Of a stretch of 64,000 nucleotides of DNA, positions 16,677-25,688 are shown one piece after another. The stretch comes from Rhabdochromatium marinum (GTDB lineage Bacteria; Pseudomonadota; Gammaproteobacteria; Chromatiales; Chromatiaceae), in contig NZ_NRRS01000012.1 of the NCBI RefSeq assembly GCF_016583795.1, positions 1-64,000 of the forward strand. Reading direction: 5' to 3'. The notes under the pieces were generated by a model. That model ran no database searches, was not told where the DNA came from, and saw nothing but the letters and a program-made list of their open reading frames with translations. The position numbers were made by a program, and so were the translations under genes. The first letter of the stretch is position 1; every line of letters begins with the position of its first letter.

Positions 16677-17588
16677 ATGAAATTGATCACTCTTATTGTT
16701 GGCTTTGCTCTTAATCTAGTTTGCATGGATCTCTTCGCGAGTGACCCGTCTAACGTATATAGATTTTGGAGCGATACACTTGCTACCCATTTTTATACTA
16801 TCAATGAGGAAGAGCGAGATTCTATTCAGAGCCAAATGGGTGAGACTTGGACGTATGAAGGTCCAGCATGGGCAGCGTTGGCTAACGACAATTATGACGG
16901 AGCGCTTCCGGTGTATCGTTTTTGGAGAGAGGGTGCGGGTCCGCACTTCTACACTATAAGCGAGGATGAAAAAAACTTCATTATCGATAACTTCCCGGAG
17001 TGGAAATATGAAAGGGTTGCGTACTATGCCTACGCAACCGAACTCCAGGACACTATTCCAGTTTATAGATTTTGGAACGAATACAAACAAACCCATTTCT
17101 ATACAGCAGACGAGCATGAAAAGAATATATTGACCGAAAATACCCAGGGTTGGCAGTACGAAACAATTGCGTGGTATGCGTATCCCAGAGATTTTACTGA
17201 GCCGGAGCATGTTCGCTTGTTTGCCGCCGCCGGCGACGATTGGCAGGAAGTTCGCATCCCAAATATCTGCCAGAAGCCGAATTGTTCTAAGACACAGGTC
17301 AAGGGCAATTTGCTTGAGGAATCAATTAAATTATCGACTTACAAACTGATCGCGGGCATCGAGCCTGTGGAGATCACTGAGTCGAGTGTCACTGCTAGCC
17401 AGCCTGGATTTTCGGGTTTTATTACCGGTATCGACCGAGGTACCGTATTGGCTCCAGGTGAGGAAAGAGTATTCTCTCTACATGCGTACAATACTAACGG
17501 CGCTGAAATTACGCTTACGTTCCAGGTGAGTGCCCGGAATCTGGGTAATTTACTGATTGATAACTACACAGTTGTGACTCAGCGGTGA
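16677..17588 (+). CDS. secreted protein with three DUF5648-type VYRFW/HFYT repeats
   Basis: A 303-residue product with a Sec signal peptide (hydrophobic residues 4-19, cleavage probably after LFA at about 21). Three tandem repeats of about 45-50 residues follow, each with VYRFW, then HFYT, then a Trp-Tyr-Glu and WYAY-like end: residues about 27-74, 79-121 and 128-170. This matches the DUF5648 repeat family, whose function is unknown. The last ~130 residues form a separate beta-rich domain with one Cys pair (CQKPNC). Base composition is much more AT-rich than the neighbours and codon use is different, suggesting transfer. It stands alone between a gene-empty gap and a transposase remnant. Confidence 0.75.
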   Translation: MKLITLIVGFALNLVCMDLFASDPSNVYRFWSDTLATHFYTINEEERDSIQSQMGETWTYEGPAWAALANDNYDGALPVYRFWREGAGPHFYTISEDEKNFIIDNFPEWKYERVAYYAYATELQDTIPVYRFWNEYKQTHFYTADEHEKNILTENTQGWQYETIAWYAYPRDFTEPEHVRLFAAAGDDWQEVRIPNICQKPNCSKTQVKGNLLEESIKLSTYKLIAGIEPVEITESSVTASQPGFSGFITGIDRGTVLAPGEERVFSLHAYNTNGAEITLTFQVSARNLGNLLIDNYTVVTQR

Positions 17589-17736
17589 ATCCAACGGACA
17601 GCAATCGCGTCAACCTCTCTTGATTACGAAATCGGATATACTAAGTCCGTCCGATGATTTCGCCCCCTTCACCGCTGGCCAGTCGCCAGCGGTGTCGATG
17701 CGGCTGGGAACGGAAGGGAGTCCGGTCTCGCGACTA

Positions 17737-18072
17737 GGATGTGTTCTGAATCCCGAGTTTATGCGTGAAGTCCTTTTTTCAGCCGAGTCAGGGCAAGAGG
17801 TCTCAAGACGGCGAAGATCTCCCGTGCAACCGGTTCGCGCAGGCGCGAACTCTTTATCTTCGCGAAAGCCGATGTCCAGACTCCAGTGAACCTCGTTCTC
17901 GATCCCCCAATGGCCGCGCGGCTTTGGCACAAGTTTCAGCGTTGATGCCAAAGCTACCGATGTAGTAGCGTGTCTCTTGTGTAATCTTGTCGTTGCAGGT
18001 GCGCTCACTTTGCACCATTCCGATCATGTTCATCCCCTTCCAGCCTTCGCTGTGTGGCACCGCGCCCACCAT
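17737..18072 (-). pseudogene. ISAs1-family transposase remnant
   Basis: On the minus strand one frame gives GMNMIGMVQSERTCNDKITQ and ETRYYIGSF, and a shifted frame gives RGHWGIENEVHWSLDIGFRED. These are consecutive blocks of ISAs1-family DDE transposases (typically GMVESER, TRYYISSL, RGHWGIENxLHWxLDVxFxED). Further downstream pieces of the C-terminus (FAVLRPLALTRLKK, then HKLGIQNTS) appear in yet other frames. The N-terminal two thirds are missing and at least two frameshifts are present, so it is inactive. Confidence 0.85.
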
Positions 18073-18158
18073 TACAATGCTTCGCTGCTAGTGAATCAAT
18101 AATGCTTAAATCCACTGAAATTCTATAGACTGGGGCGCTACCACAAGGGCTATTTGAA

Positions 18159-19817
18159 TTGCATCAAGTTACATCGAAACTCCGTCTTGGGCTTCCCGCC
18201 AAACTGTTGATCGCCATGCTGGCGATGAATCTCGTTACAACCCTGGGCTTCACCAGCTATGCCTACCTGCGTCAAAAGCAGGCAATCATGCAGGGCATTG
18301 ATCAGCGCTTGCTGGCCAGTGCTCAGGCGGTGCGTCTGCTGGCAGATGCGGTGCATGATCGCTTAACGCACGAGTCGGCCATTCCGCCTGCAACCTATCA
18401 GGCGTGGCTCGATGCGCTGTCGCGTTTCACTGAGCAGGCGAATCTGGAGTATCTTTACACGTTGGATCGGCACAATGGCGGGATCGGCTTCACGCTATCG
18501 AGTTACACAGCGGAAGAAGCGGCCGCTGGTGATTTCAATACGCTCTATGACCCCTATGCAGATCCCAGTGCGGGGCTGCTGGCGACCTTTGCCGATGGTC
18601 AGATGCACTTTGACGAATACACTGATGAATGGGGTCATTTTCGTTCGGTTTTTATCCCGGTTCGTACTTCCTCGGGGGCGAGCTATGTGATTGGCGCCGA
18701 CATCGCCTTGGGTGACATTGCGGCACAGCTGCGCCGCACCTTGTTGGATTGTCTGTTCATGGCACTGGTGATCTTCAGTCTCGGGTTGGGGTTGTCTTGG
18801 TTGCTGATCCGCGCGCTCAAGCGTGAGGTGGCGGTCTTGGCGCATGCGGTGGATCGCATTGCTGACGGTGAGCTGGGGGTGTCGATTCCGTCCGGTGCTG
18901 ATGATGAACTCGGACGCCTGGGCGCGGGTGTGCATCGGATGGCGCAGCAGCTCAACCGACTGATCGGCGAAGTGCAGCGCTCAACCCAGTGCTTCACCGG
19001 GGCGTCCGAGACGCTCACCACCCGTTCAACAGCCATGAGCGAACGTGCCGTGCGCGGAGCGCAGCACGTTGAACAAATACAGGATGCCAGTGCGGCGCTT
19101 CAGCAGGCCGCCACGGCCATCGCGCGTAACTGCGCCGAGGCCGTCGAGGGCACCACGCATGCCAGCCACACCGCTAACACCGGTGCGCAGGTGGTCCGCA
19201 AGGCGATGAGCGAGTTGCGCCAGATCGGCGTGCGGGTTAAGGGCTTGACGGAGGATACTAATGCGCTGGGGCAGGGCTCCCAGGAGATCGGCCAGATCGT
19301 GGAGACCATCGAGACCATCGCCCGTCAGACCAACTTACTGGCGCTCAATGCCGCCATCGAAGCGGCTCGCGCAGGTGAAGCGGGCCGAGGGTTCGCCGTG
19401 GTGGCCGGTGAAGTGCGAGCGCTGGCTGCACGTACGACCCAGGCCACGCATGACATCGGCGAGCGCATTGTCGGGGTGCAGCAGGAGGTTGAGCGCTTGG
19501 TCAGCAAAATGCACGTCAGCGCGGAGGAGGTCGATACAGGAACTGCCGAGGCTGAGTCGTCGTTGGCGGTGCTGACCCATATTCTGGAACAGATCGATGC
19601 CTTGAATGCCCAGGTCGAACAGATCGCCACAGCGGCCGAGCAGCAGACGGCCACCACTACGGAGGTCAATCACGCCTTGGAGCAGATCGCCGGGGCCGTG
19701 CAGTCCACCGTCCAGGGCGCACACAAGACGACCCTTGTTGCCGAAGATATCGCCGGGCACGCGGTTCATCTGCAAAGCGATTTGGCGCATTTTAAGCTGG
19801 TGCCGCCGGGCGATTGA
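18159..19817 (+). CDS. methyl-accepting chemotaxis protein
   Basis: A 552-residue transducer starting from TTG at 18159. Transmembrane helix 1 is at about 14-37, a periplasmic sensory domain of about 150 residues follows (rich in Asp, Tyr and Gly; fold uncertain, Cache-like possible), transmembrane helix 2 at about 188-215, a HAMP domain to about 265, then the cytoplasmic coiled coil. The signalling tip is unmistakable: [20 protein letters not shown] followed by [16 protein letters not shown]. There is no C-terminal CheR-binding pentapeptide. No other chemotaxis genes are adjacent. The ligand is unknown. The gene abuts the convergent SMR transporter with no intergenic base. Confidence 0.92.
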   Translation: MHQVTSKLRLGLPAKLLIAMLAMNLVTTLGFTSYAYLRQKQAIMQGIDQRLLASAQAVRLLADAVHDRLTHESAIPPATYQAWLDALSRFTEQANLEYLYTLDRHNGGIGFTLSSYTAEEAAAGDFNTLYDPYADPSAGLLATFADGQMHFDEYTDEWGHFRSVFIPVRTSSGASYVIGADIALGDIAAQLRRTLLDCLFMALVIFSLGLGLSWLLIRALKREVAVLAHAVDRIADGELGVSIPSGADDELGRLGAGVHRMAQQLNRLIGEVQRSTQCFTGASETLTTRSTAMSERAVRGAQHVEQIQDASAALQQAATAIARNCAEAVEGTTHASHTANTGAQVVRKAMSELRQIGVRVKGLTEDTNALGQGSQEIGQIVETIETIARQTNLLALNAAIEAARAGEAGRGFAVVAGEVRALAARTTQATHDIGERIVGVQQEVERLVSKMHVSAEEVDTGTAEAESSLAVLTHILEQIDALNAQVEQIATAAEQQTATTTEVNHALEQIAGAVQSTVQGAHKTTLVAEDIAGHAVHLQSDLAHFKLVPPGD

Positions 19818-20144
19818 TCACTTGGGTGAAACCAGTTTCAACCCGATAATCCCCGCCACAATCAGCCCCACGAAGAAGAACCGCGCCATTGTGGCTGGCT
19901 CACGAAACAGCAGCAGCCCCAGCGCAAAGGCGCCCACCGCGCCAATGCCCGTCCAAACTGCATAGGCCGTGCCCATCGGGATGGTTTTCTGCGCTATCAG
20001 CAGCAGCGCGCCACTGGCGGTCATGCAGCCGATGGAAAACCCAATCCAGCCCCAGCGTACCCCGGTCTCGGTCAACCCGAGCTTAAGACCCACCGGCCAA
20101 CCCCACTCAAAAAATCCCGCGAGCACCAAAGAAATCCAAGCCAT
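19818..20144 (-). CDS. SMR-family small multidrug/guanidinium exporter (SugE/Gdx-like)
   Basis: A 108-residue, four-helix membrane protein when started at MAWISLVLAGFFEWGWPVGLK; the longer reading to 20192 is not needed. The conserved membrane Glu is at position 13, and the C-terminal half has PMGTAYAVWTGIGAVGAFALG, typical of the SugE/Gdx branch rather than EmrE. Members of that branch export guanidinium or quaternary ammonium compounds as antiparallel dimers. I looked for a guanidine riboswitch upstream and found none. The gene converges on the chemoreceptor. Confidence 0.9.
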   Translation of the reverse strand: MAWISLVLAGFFEWGWPVGLKLGLTETGVRWGWIGFSIGCMTASGALLLIAQKTIPMGTAYAVWTGIGAVGAFALGLLLFREPATMARFFFVGLIVAGIIGLKLVSPK

Positions 20145-20282
20145 GTGATGCGTGCCTGAGCAAATTAGGGAGTGCCCCGCTCTGCAGGGCAACGATTACT
20201 GATAAAATTGATTCTACTGCGTTTATTCTGATTTTGCCCTACTGATTCGGAGCGCTATTTTCGAATCAATGCTTTTTCGGGG

Positions 20283-20311
20283 TTGACTTCACTTTTGGAG
20301 GGCACTATACT
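20283..20311 (+). promoter_or_regulatory. sigma70-type promoter of the tRNA-tuf operon
   Basis: TTGACT at 20283-20288 and TATACT at 20306-20311 are separated by exactly 17 bp, placing transcription start near 20318, a few bases before tRNA-Tyr. The bases after the -10 are G/C-rich (GGCC), as in stringently controlled stable-RNA promoters. Confidence 0.85.
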
Positions 20312-20325
20312 GGCCAGCTTGATTT

Positions 20326-20410
20326 GGAGGGGTTCCCGAGCGGTCAAAGGGACCAGACTGTAAATCTGGCGGCTCAGCCTTCGGAGGTTCGAATCCTCCC
20401 CCCTCCACCA
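20326..20410 (+). tRNA. tRNA-Tyr (anticodon GTA)
   Basis: An 85-nt class II tRNA with a long variable arm. Acceptor GGAGGGG pairs with CCCCTCC, the anticodon loop is CTGTAAA (GTA), the T-arm is GGAGGTTCGAATCCTCC and CCA is encoded. First gene of the tRNA-tuf transcript. Confidence 0.97.
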
Positions 20411-20455
20411 TTCAGCGCTTAAACTCAACGGGTCGCGTGCCATCAGCAGCTTCGC

Positions 20456-20530
20456 GCGGGTGTAGTTCAACGGCTAGAACCTCAGCCTTCCAAGCTGATG
20501 ATGTGGGTTCGATTCCCATCACCCGCTCCA
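20456..20530 (+). tRNA. tRNA-Gly (anticodon TCC)
   Basis: A 75-nt cloverleaf with acceptor GCGGGTG/CACCCGC, anticodon loop CTTCCAA (TCC), T-arm GTGGGTTCGATTCCCAT and encoded CCA. It follows tRNA-Tyr as in the E. coli tyrU-glyT-thrT-tufB cluster. Confidence 0.97.
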
Positions 20531-20583
20531 AATCTAGAATGTTGACTGGGTTGAGATTTTAAGTTTGTTGTGTAAAGTTGTAG

Positions 20584-20659
20584 GCCCATGTAGCTCAGTT
20601 GGTAGAGCACACCCTTGGTAAGGGTGAGGTCACCGGTTCAACTCCGGTCATGGGCTCCA
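20584..20659 (+). tRNA. tRNA-Thr (anticodon GGT)
   Basis: A 76-nt cloverleaf with acceptor GCCCATG/CATGGGC, D-arm GCTCAGTTGGTAGAGC, anticodon loop TTGGTAA (GGT) and encoded CCA. It precedes tuf1 by 86 bp. Confidence 0.97.
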
Positions 20660-20745
20660 TACCATGTATAGATCGGATTATTCAGGCTGATGCTTAAGGC
20701 AGGTGTCAGCGCCGTTTTTCATCTTGTGCTTGCGGGGGTTCAGCC

Positions 20746-21936
20746 ATGTCCAAAGAAAAATTCGAACGCAAGAAGCCGCACGTCAATGTCGGCACCATTG
20801 GTCACGTAGACCATGGCAAGACCACCCTGACAGCGGCCATCACCGTCACCCAAGCCAAGAAATTCGGCGGTGAAGCCCGCGCCTACGACCAGATCGACAA
20901 CGCGCCCGAAGAGCGCGAGCGCGGCATCACCATTGCCACCGCCCACGTCGAATACGAATCCGACAACCGCCACTACGCACACGTTGACTGCCCCGGCCAT
21001 GCCGACTATGTCAAGAACATGATCACCGGTGCCGCGCAGATGGACGGCGCCATCCTGGTGGTCAGCGCTGCCGACGGCCCCATGCCCCAAACGCGCGAGC
21101 ACATCCTCCTGTCGCGTCAGGTTGGCGTCCCCTACATCGTCGTCTACCTCAACAAAGCCGACATGGTTGACGACGCCGAACTGCTCGAACTGGTCGAAAT
21201 GGAAGTGCGCGAACTGCTCGACAGCTACGACTTCCCCGGTGACGACACCCCCATTATCACCGGCTCCGCGCTCAAAGCCCTCGAAGGTGACGAGAGCGAA
21301 ATCGGCACCCAAAGCATCGCCAAGCTGGTCGATGCGCTGGACAGCTACATTCCTGAGCCCGAGCGCGCAGTTGACGGCGCCTTCCTGATGCCCATCGAAG
21401 ACGTCTTCTCCATCTCCGGTCGTGGCACCGTCGTCACCGGACGTGTCGAGCGCGGCATCGTCAAAGTTGGTGAAGAAGTCGCCATCGTCGGCATCAAAGA
21501 GACCGTCAAGACCACCTGCACCGGCGTGGAAATGTTCCGCAAGCTGCTCGACCAAGGGCAAGCCGGCGACAACATCGGCGCCCTGCTGCGTGGCACCAAA
21601 CGCGACGACGTCGAGCGTGGTCAAGTGTTGGCCAAGCCTGGCAGCATCACCCCGCACACCCACTTCGAAGCTGAAGTCTATGTGCTGAGCAAGGAAGAGG
21701 GCGGGCGTCACACCCCCTTCTTCAACGGCTACCGCCCGCAGTTCTACTTCCGCACTACTGATGTCACCGGTGCCTGCGAACTGCCCGAAGGTATCGAAAT
21801 GGTCATGCCCGGCGACAACGTCAAAATGGTTATCAAACTGATTGCACCCATCGCCATGGAAGACGGCCTGCGTTTTGCGGTGCGAGAAGGTGGTCGCACC
21901 GTTGGTGCCGGCGTAGTCTCGAAGATCATCGAGTAA
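20746..21936 (+). CDS. tuf: elongation factor Tu, copy 1
   Basis: EF-Tu delivers aminoacyl-tRNA to the ribosome as a GTP complex. The 396-residue protein has the G1 loop GHVDHGKTT, the switch [11 protein letters not shown], the guanine-specificity NKAD and the two beta-barrel domains. The protein appears identical to copy 2 at 37734; by eye about 14 synonymous base differences separate the 1191-bp genes, while flanks are unrelated, a sign of gene conversion. Codon use is strongly biased to C-ending codons. It is cotranscribed with the three upstream tRNAs and tRNA-Trp. Confidence 0.98.
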   Translation: MSKEKFERKKPHVNVGTIGHVDHGKTTLTAAITVTQAKKFGGEARAYDQIDNAPEERERGITIATAHVEYESDNRHYAHVDCPGHADYVKNMITGAAQMDGAILVVSAADGPMPQTREHILLSRQVGVPYIVVYLNKADMVDDAELLELVEMEVRELLDSYDFPGDDTPIITGSALKALEGDESEIGTQSIAKLVDALDSYIPEPERAVDGAFLMPIEDVFSISGRGTVVTGRVERGIVKVGEEVAIVGIKETVKTTCTGVEMFRKLLDQGQAGDNIGALLRGTKRDDVERGQVLAKPGSITPHTHFEAEVYVLSKEEGGRHTPFFNGYRPQFYFRTTDVTGACELPEGIEMVMPGDNVKMVIKLIAPIAMEDGLRFAVREGGRTVGAGVVSKIIE

Positions 21937-21955
21937 TACACGCCATATAAAATTT

Positions 21956-22031
<76 letters not shown>

Positions 22032-22062
22032 TACAAGTGCGCCCCTGAGCGCTTCGATTGAC

Positions 22063-22440
22063 ATGAATGCACGAGCCGAGACAGGCGCGTCCAAAACGGA
22101 TACGCTGAAGCTCGCAGCGGCGGTTGCCATTCTGGTAGCCGGCCTGTGGGGCTTCTATTTTTTCGCGAATTTCTCCCTTTTGCTGCGCGTGATTGTGCTG
22201 CTGGCCATTGCGGCCGGAGCAGTGGCTGTTGCGCTCACCACTGGGCCAGGTCGCACGCTGTGGCGTTTCGCATCAGACTCGCGCATGGAAGTGCGGCGTG
22301 TGGTGTGGCCAACTCGGCAGGAAACCATACAAACGACGCTGGTCGTGATGGTGATGGTGCTGATTCTTGGCATCCTTCTGTGGCTGTTTGATACCCTGCT
22401 GATGACAATTTTGCGTCTGCTTACCGGACACGGAGGCTGA
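22063..22440 (+). CDS. secE: preprotein translocase subunit SecE
   Basis: SecE clamps the SecY channel in the inner membrane. The 125-residue product is the three-helix proteobacterial type: hydrophobic segments at about 18-36, 41-60 and 93-117, with the conserved cytoplasmic amphipathic motif [20 protein letters not shown] before the last helix. It starts 31 bp after tRNA-Trp and is followed immediately by nusG. Confidence 0.95.
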   Translation: MNARAETGASKTDTLKLAAAVAILVAGLWGFYFFANFSLLLRVIVLLAIAAGAVAVALTTGPGRTLWRFASDSRMEVRRVVWPTRQETIQTTLVVMVMVLILGILLWLFDTLLMTILRLLTGHGG

Positions 22441-22444
22441 TGCA

Positions 22445-22978
22445 ATGGCCATGCGCTGGTATGTAATTCATGCCTTCTCCGGGTTTGAGGCACAGGTGCG
22501 CCGCTCGCTCTTTGATCGAATCAAGCGGGATGGCAAGGAAGAATTTTTCGGCGAAATTTTGGTGCCGACAGAAGAAGTCATCGAGATTCGCGGGGGGCAG
22601 CAGCGCAAGAGTGAGCGCAAATTCTTCCCAGGCTATGTGCTCATCCAGATGGAAATGACCGATGAGACTTGGCATCTGGTTAAGGATGTGCCCAAGGTGA
22701 TGGGGTTCATCGGTGGCCAGGGGGATCGCCCGGCGCCCATTCCGGACTCCCAGGCCGAAGCCATCCTGCAGCGCGTACAGGAAGGGGTCGAAAAACCCCG
22801 GCCCAAGGTGCTCTATGAGCCCGGCGAAGTCGTCCGGGTGATTGATGGACCCTTTACAGACTTCAACGGTGTAGTCGAGGAAGTTGACTACGAAAAAAGT
22901 CGCGTCAAGGTGTCGGTGCTGATCTTCGGTCGCTCAACACCTGTCGATCTGGAATTCGCTCAGATCGAAAAAGGCTAA
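22445..22978 (+). CDS. nusG: transcription termination/antitermination protein NusG
   Basis: NusG binds RNA polymerase through its N-terminal domain and Rho or S10 through its C-terminal KOW domain. The 177-residue product has [12 protein letters not shown], the polymerase-binding [16 protein letters not shown], and the KOW motif [20 protein letters not shown] second in-frame ATG at 22451 is an alternative. It is 4 bp downstream of secE. Confidence 0.97.
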   Translation: MAMRWYVIHAFSGFEAQVRRSLFDRIKRDGKEEFFGEILVPTEEVIEIRGGQQRKSERKFFPGYVLIQMEMTDETWHLVKDVPKVMGFIGGQGDRPAPIPDSQAEAILQRVQEGVEKPRPKVLYEPGEVVRVIDGPFTDFNGVVEEVDYEKSRVKVSVLIFGRSTPVDLEFAQIEKG

Positions 22979-23190
22979 GTTTCCTCATCGTGGGTTTGTT
23001 GTTGGCCGGGGCGACCTGGCTTGTTCTGTCTTTGTCATCCCAAGTCGAAACCACCAAACGAGTTCAGGATTGATGGGCCGGAGTCTTTCGGTCTGTCAAT
23101 GAAACCGGCGCCGCTCGGTCATAGCTGCGGCGCAGCAGCGGGGAGCCGATCTGTTGGTCGGCGTTTGCACCCATCAGGAGTGAAGTCAGT

Positions 23191-23625
23191 ATGGCAAAAA
23201 AGATTTCTGCCTACATTAAGCTACAGGTGAAGGCGGGCGAGGCGAATCCCAGCCCCCCGGTTGGCCCAGCACTGGGTCAGCATGGTGTCAACATCATGGA
23301 GTTCTGCAAGGCGTTTAATGCCAAGACGCAGGAGCTCGAAAAGGGTCTGCCAACTCCGGTTGTGATTACCGTTTACAGTGATCGCAGCTTTACCTTTATC
23401 ACCAAAACGCCACCGGCATCGATTCTGCTCAAAAAAGCCGCTGGGATTGCCAAAGGCAGCCCGGTGCCAAATCTGAATAAGGTCGGTACCGTTACTCGGG
23501 CGCAGCTTGAGGAAATTGCCAACACCAAGATGCCTGATCTGAATGCCGCTGATCTTGATGCAGCGGTGCGCACCATTGCTGGTAGCGCCAGAGCCATGGG
23601 TCTGAATGTGGAGGGACTTGAGTAA
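23191..23625 (+). CDS. rplK: 50S ribosomal protein L11
   Basis: L11 binds the GTPase-associated centre of 23S rRNA and is needed for RelA activation. The 144-residue product has the N-terminal [20 protein letters not shown] block and the C-terminal RNA-binding domain. A 212-bp leader separates it from nusG, where an L1-binding control site might be expected, though I cannot identify it. Its stop overlaps the rplA start (TAATG). Confidence 0.97.
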   Translation: MAKKISAYIKLQVKAGEANPSPPVGPALGQHGVNIMEFCKAFNAKTQELEKGLPTPVVITVYSDRSFTFITKTPPASILLKKAAGIAKGSPVPNLNKVGTVTRAQLEEIANTKMPDLNAADLDAAVRTIAGSARAMGLNVEGLE

Positions 23626-24320
23626 TGGCCAAGTTATCCAAGCGCGCACGGGCGATTAACGAGAAGGTTGATGCAGGGCGTGTCTATATGGCAGAAGAAG
23701 CCTTCACGCTGCTGAAGGAAGTTTCCACCGTCAAGTTCCTCGAAAACATTGATGTGTCGGTCAATCTTGGCATTGATCCACGCAAATCCGATCAGGTGGT
23801 ACGTGGCTCGGCGCTGCTGCCGCATGGCATCGGCAAGGTGGTGCGGGTGGCCGTCTTTGCTCAGGGCGCGAACGCGGAGGCCGCGACTGCTGCTGGTGCG
23901 GATCGGGTTGGCATGGACGACTTGGCCGAGGACATGAAAGCGGGCAATCTTGACTATGATGTCGTGATCGCTTCGCCCGATGCCATGCGAGTCGTGGGTC
24001 AGCTCGGTAAGCTGCTCGGACCACGCGGGCTGATGCCGAATCCCAAGGTGGGCACCGTAACGCCGAATGTGACCGAGGCGGTCGAGAACGCCAAGGCCGG
24101 TCAGGTGCGCTTCCGGGCTGACAAGGGCGGCATTATTCATTGCTCGCTCGGCAAGATGGATTTTGAGCCGGTCAAGCTCAGGGAAAACCTGGAGGCTTTG
24201 CTGACTAATCTGATGAAAATCAAGCCAAGTGCTGCCAAGGGCATTTATATGAAAAAGGTCACCGTCTCCTCCACCATGGGGCCGGGTTTGACCATTGATC
24301 ACAGTGCTTTGAGTTTCTGA
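23625..24320 (+). CDS. rplA: 50S ribosomal protein L1
   Basis: L1 forms the stalk that moves with the exiting tRNA and is the feedback repressor of the L11 operon in relatives. The 231-residue product has the typical [20 protein letters not shown] start and the signature [20 protein letters not shown]. It is translationally coupled to rplK by a one-base overlap. A strong hairpin follows at 24338. Confidence 0.97.
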   Translation: MAKLSKRARAINEKVDAGRVYMAEEAFTLLKEVSTVKFLENIDVSVNLGIDPRKSDQVVRGSALLPHGIGKVVRVAVFAQGANAEAATAAGADRVGMDDLAEDMKAGNLDYDVVIASPDAMRVVGQLGKLLGPRGLMPNPKVGTVTPNVTEAVENAKAGQVRFRADKGGIIHCSLGKMDFEPVKLRENLEALLTNLMKIKPSAAKGIYMKKVTVSSTMGPGLTIDHSALSF

Positions 24321-24337
24321 TACAAGACTTTGGGGCA

Positions 24338-24358
24338 CCGGCTCGCTTGGCGGGCCGG
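24338..24358 (+). promoter_or_regulatory. GC-rich hairpin between rplA and rplJ (L10-leader region)
   Basis: CCGGCTCGC (24338-24346) pairs with GCGGGCCGG (24350-24358) through nine pairs with a TTG loop. No T-run follows, so it is more likely a partial attenuator or mRNA-processing site than a terminator. It opens the 244-bp leader before rplJ, where gammaproteobacteria usually carry the L10-binding control structure. Confidence 0.5.
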
Positions 24359-24564
24359 CGGCTGTCAAAGACCGCAGGTGTTCGTGATTGCTGCGAACTT
24401 AAACCTTATGCCTGCGCAGACGGTGTGCTGGACTCCGCGAGGATGCCGGTGACGGTGCACCAACAACCTGGAAACCGAGCGCCTGCATGGACGTGTGCAA
24501 TCGGTTCAAAGCTCGGGTGAACATCAATCAACGAATGTTCATTCGATCCTTAAGGAGGTAACGA

Positions 24565-25092
24565 GTGGCGCTCACTTACGCCCAGAAAGAAAAGGTCGTT
24601 GCCGAAGTCGCGGAAGTCGCGAAAACTGCCTATTCGGCGATAGGCGCCGAGTATCGGGGCTTGACGGTCGAGCAAATGACCGCTCTGCGTGTTGAAGCGC
24701 GCAAGGCGGGCGTTTATGTGCGGGTCGTCAAGAATACGCTCGCCAAACGAGCGCTGGCCGATACCGAGTTTGCCTGTATGAATGACGCTCTGAGCGGTCC
24801 CCTGGTGCTGGCGTTTGGCCAGGAAGATCCAGGCTCCGTGGCGCGTATTGCCGAGGCCTTCGCGAAACAGCATGACAAGTTTCAGGTGAAGCTGATTGCC
24901 ATCTCCGGCAAGCTGCTTGATCCTGCGCAGCTGTCAGCACTGGCCAAGATGCCGACCTACGACGAGGCGATCAGCCAGTTGATGGCCGTCATGAAGGCGC
25001 CGGTGCAGAAACTCGCGGCAACGATGAACGAGGTGCCCGGCAAGCTGGTACGCACCTTGGCGGCGGTGCGCGACGCCAAAGAATCCGCCTGA
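24565..25092 (+). CDS. rplJ: 50S ribosomal protein L10
   Basis: L10 anchors the L7/L12 dimers on the ribosomal stalk base. The 175-residue product starts at GTG 24565, preceded by a near-perfect ribosome site TAAGGAGGT. The rRNA-binding N-terminal domain (EYRGLTVEQMTALRVEARKA) and the C-terminal helix that carries L7/L12 dimers are present. Its long leader suggests autoregulation by the L10-L12 complex as in E. coli. Confidence 0.97.
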   Translation: MALTYAQKEKVVAEVAEVAKTAYSAIGAEYRGLTVEQMTALRVEARKAGVYVRVVKNTLAKRALADTEFACMNDALSGPLVLAFGQEDPGSVARIAEAFAKQHDKFQVKLIAISGKLLDPAQLSALAKMPTYDEAISQLMAVMKAPVQKLAATMNEVPGKLVRTLAAVRDAKESA

Positions 25093-25167
25093 GGATTGAT
25101 ATTCCCAGGCGTTGGCACTTAGTGCGACGCGGACTGATCGATTTCCCCTATTTGCAGGAGAGCCCAG

Positions 25168-25548
25168 ATGGCTTTATCGAACGAAGAAATCCTTGAAGCC
25201 ATTGCCGAAAAGTCGGTGATGGAAGTGGTTGATCTGATTGAGAAGATGGAAGAAAAATTCGGCGTCACCGCCGCAGCTGCAGTCGCAGCGGCGCCGGCGG
25301 CCGGTGGTGGAGCCGATGCGGCACAGGCTGAGGAAAAGACCGAATTTGACGTAGTCATGACCTCCTTTGGCTCCAACAAGGTTGGCGTCATCAAGGTGGT
25401 GCGTGGCATCACTGGCCTGGGTCTGAAGGAAGCCAAGGATGCGGTCGAAGGCGCGCCAACGACCTTGAAAGAAGGCGTGTCCAAGGACGAGGCCGAAGAG
25501 GCCAAGAAGCAGCTTGAAGAGGCTGGCGCTACTGTCGAGATTAAATAA
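25168..25548 (+). CDS. rplL: 50S ribosomal protein L7/L12
   Basis: L7/L12 forms the flexible stalk that recruits translational GTPases. The 126-residue product has the N-terminal dimerisation domain, an Ala/Gly-rich hinge (about 35-52) and the C-terminal factor-binding domain with [20 protein letters not shown]. It is the last ribosomal gene before the rpoB attenuator. Confidence 0.97.
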   Translation: MALSNEEILEAIAEKSVMEVVDLIEKMEEKFGVTAAAAVAAAPAAGGGADAAQAEEKTEFDVVMTSFGSNKVGVIKVVRGITGLGLKEAKDAVEGAPTTLKEGVSKDEAEEAKKQLEEAGATVEIK

Positions 25549-25584
25549 GCGCGCGGCTTTAGCTCGCGCACCAGCGCAGCCTGA

Positions 25585-25613
25585 GGCTGGTGGCATTTCG
25601 CCACCGGCCTTTT
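25585..25613 (+). terminator. attenuator/partial terminator between rplL and rpoB
   Basis: GGCTGGTGGC (25585-25594) pairs fully with GCCACCGGCC (25600-25609, one G-T) with a 5-nt loop, followed by only four T residues and then GCCGTTT. A weak terminator here is known in E. coli, where it reduces rpoBC transcription relative to ribosomal protein genes; the short T-run fits that role. Confidence 0.8.
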
Positions 25614-25688
25614 GCCGTTTGCCCATTTAAGCATCGGCAGACAGATCACTATACCCAATCGGCTGAGTGAAACCAGAGGGAAGGCAGC

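Noticed and set aside
20145-20210. Possible guanidine riboswitch before the SMR gene
   Set aside because: The SugE/Gdx relatives often have one, but the short hairpin here lacks the paired ACGR loops of the mini-ykkC type or other guanidine motifs.
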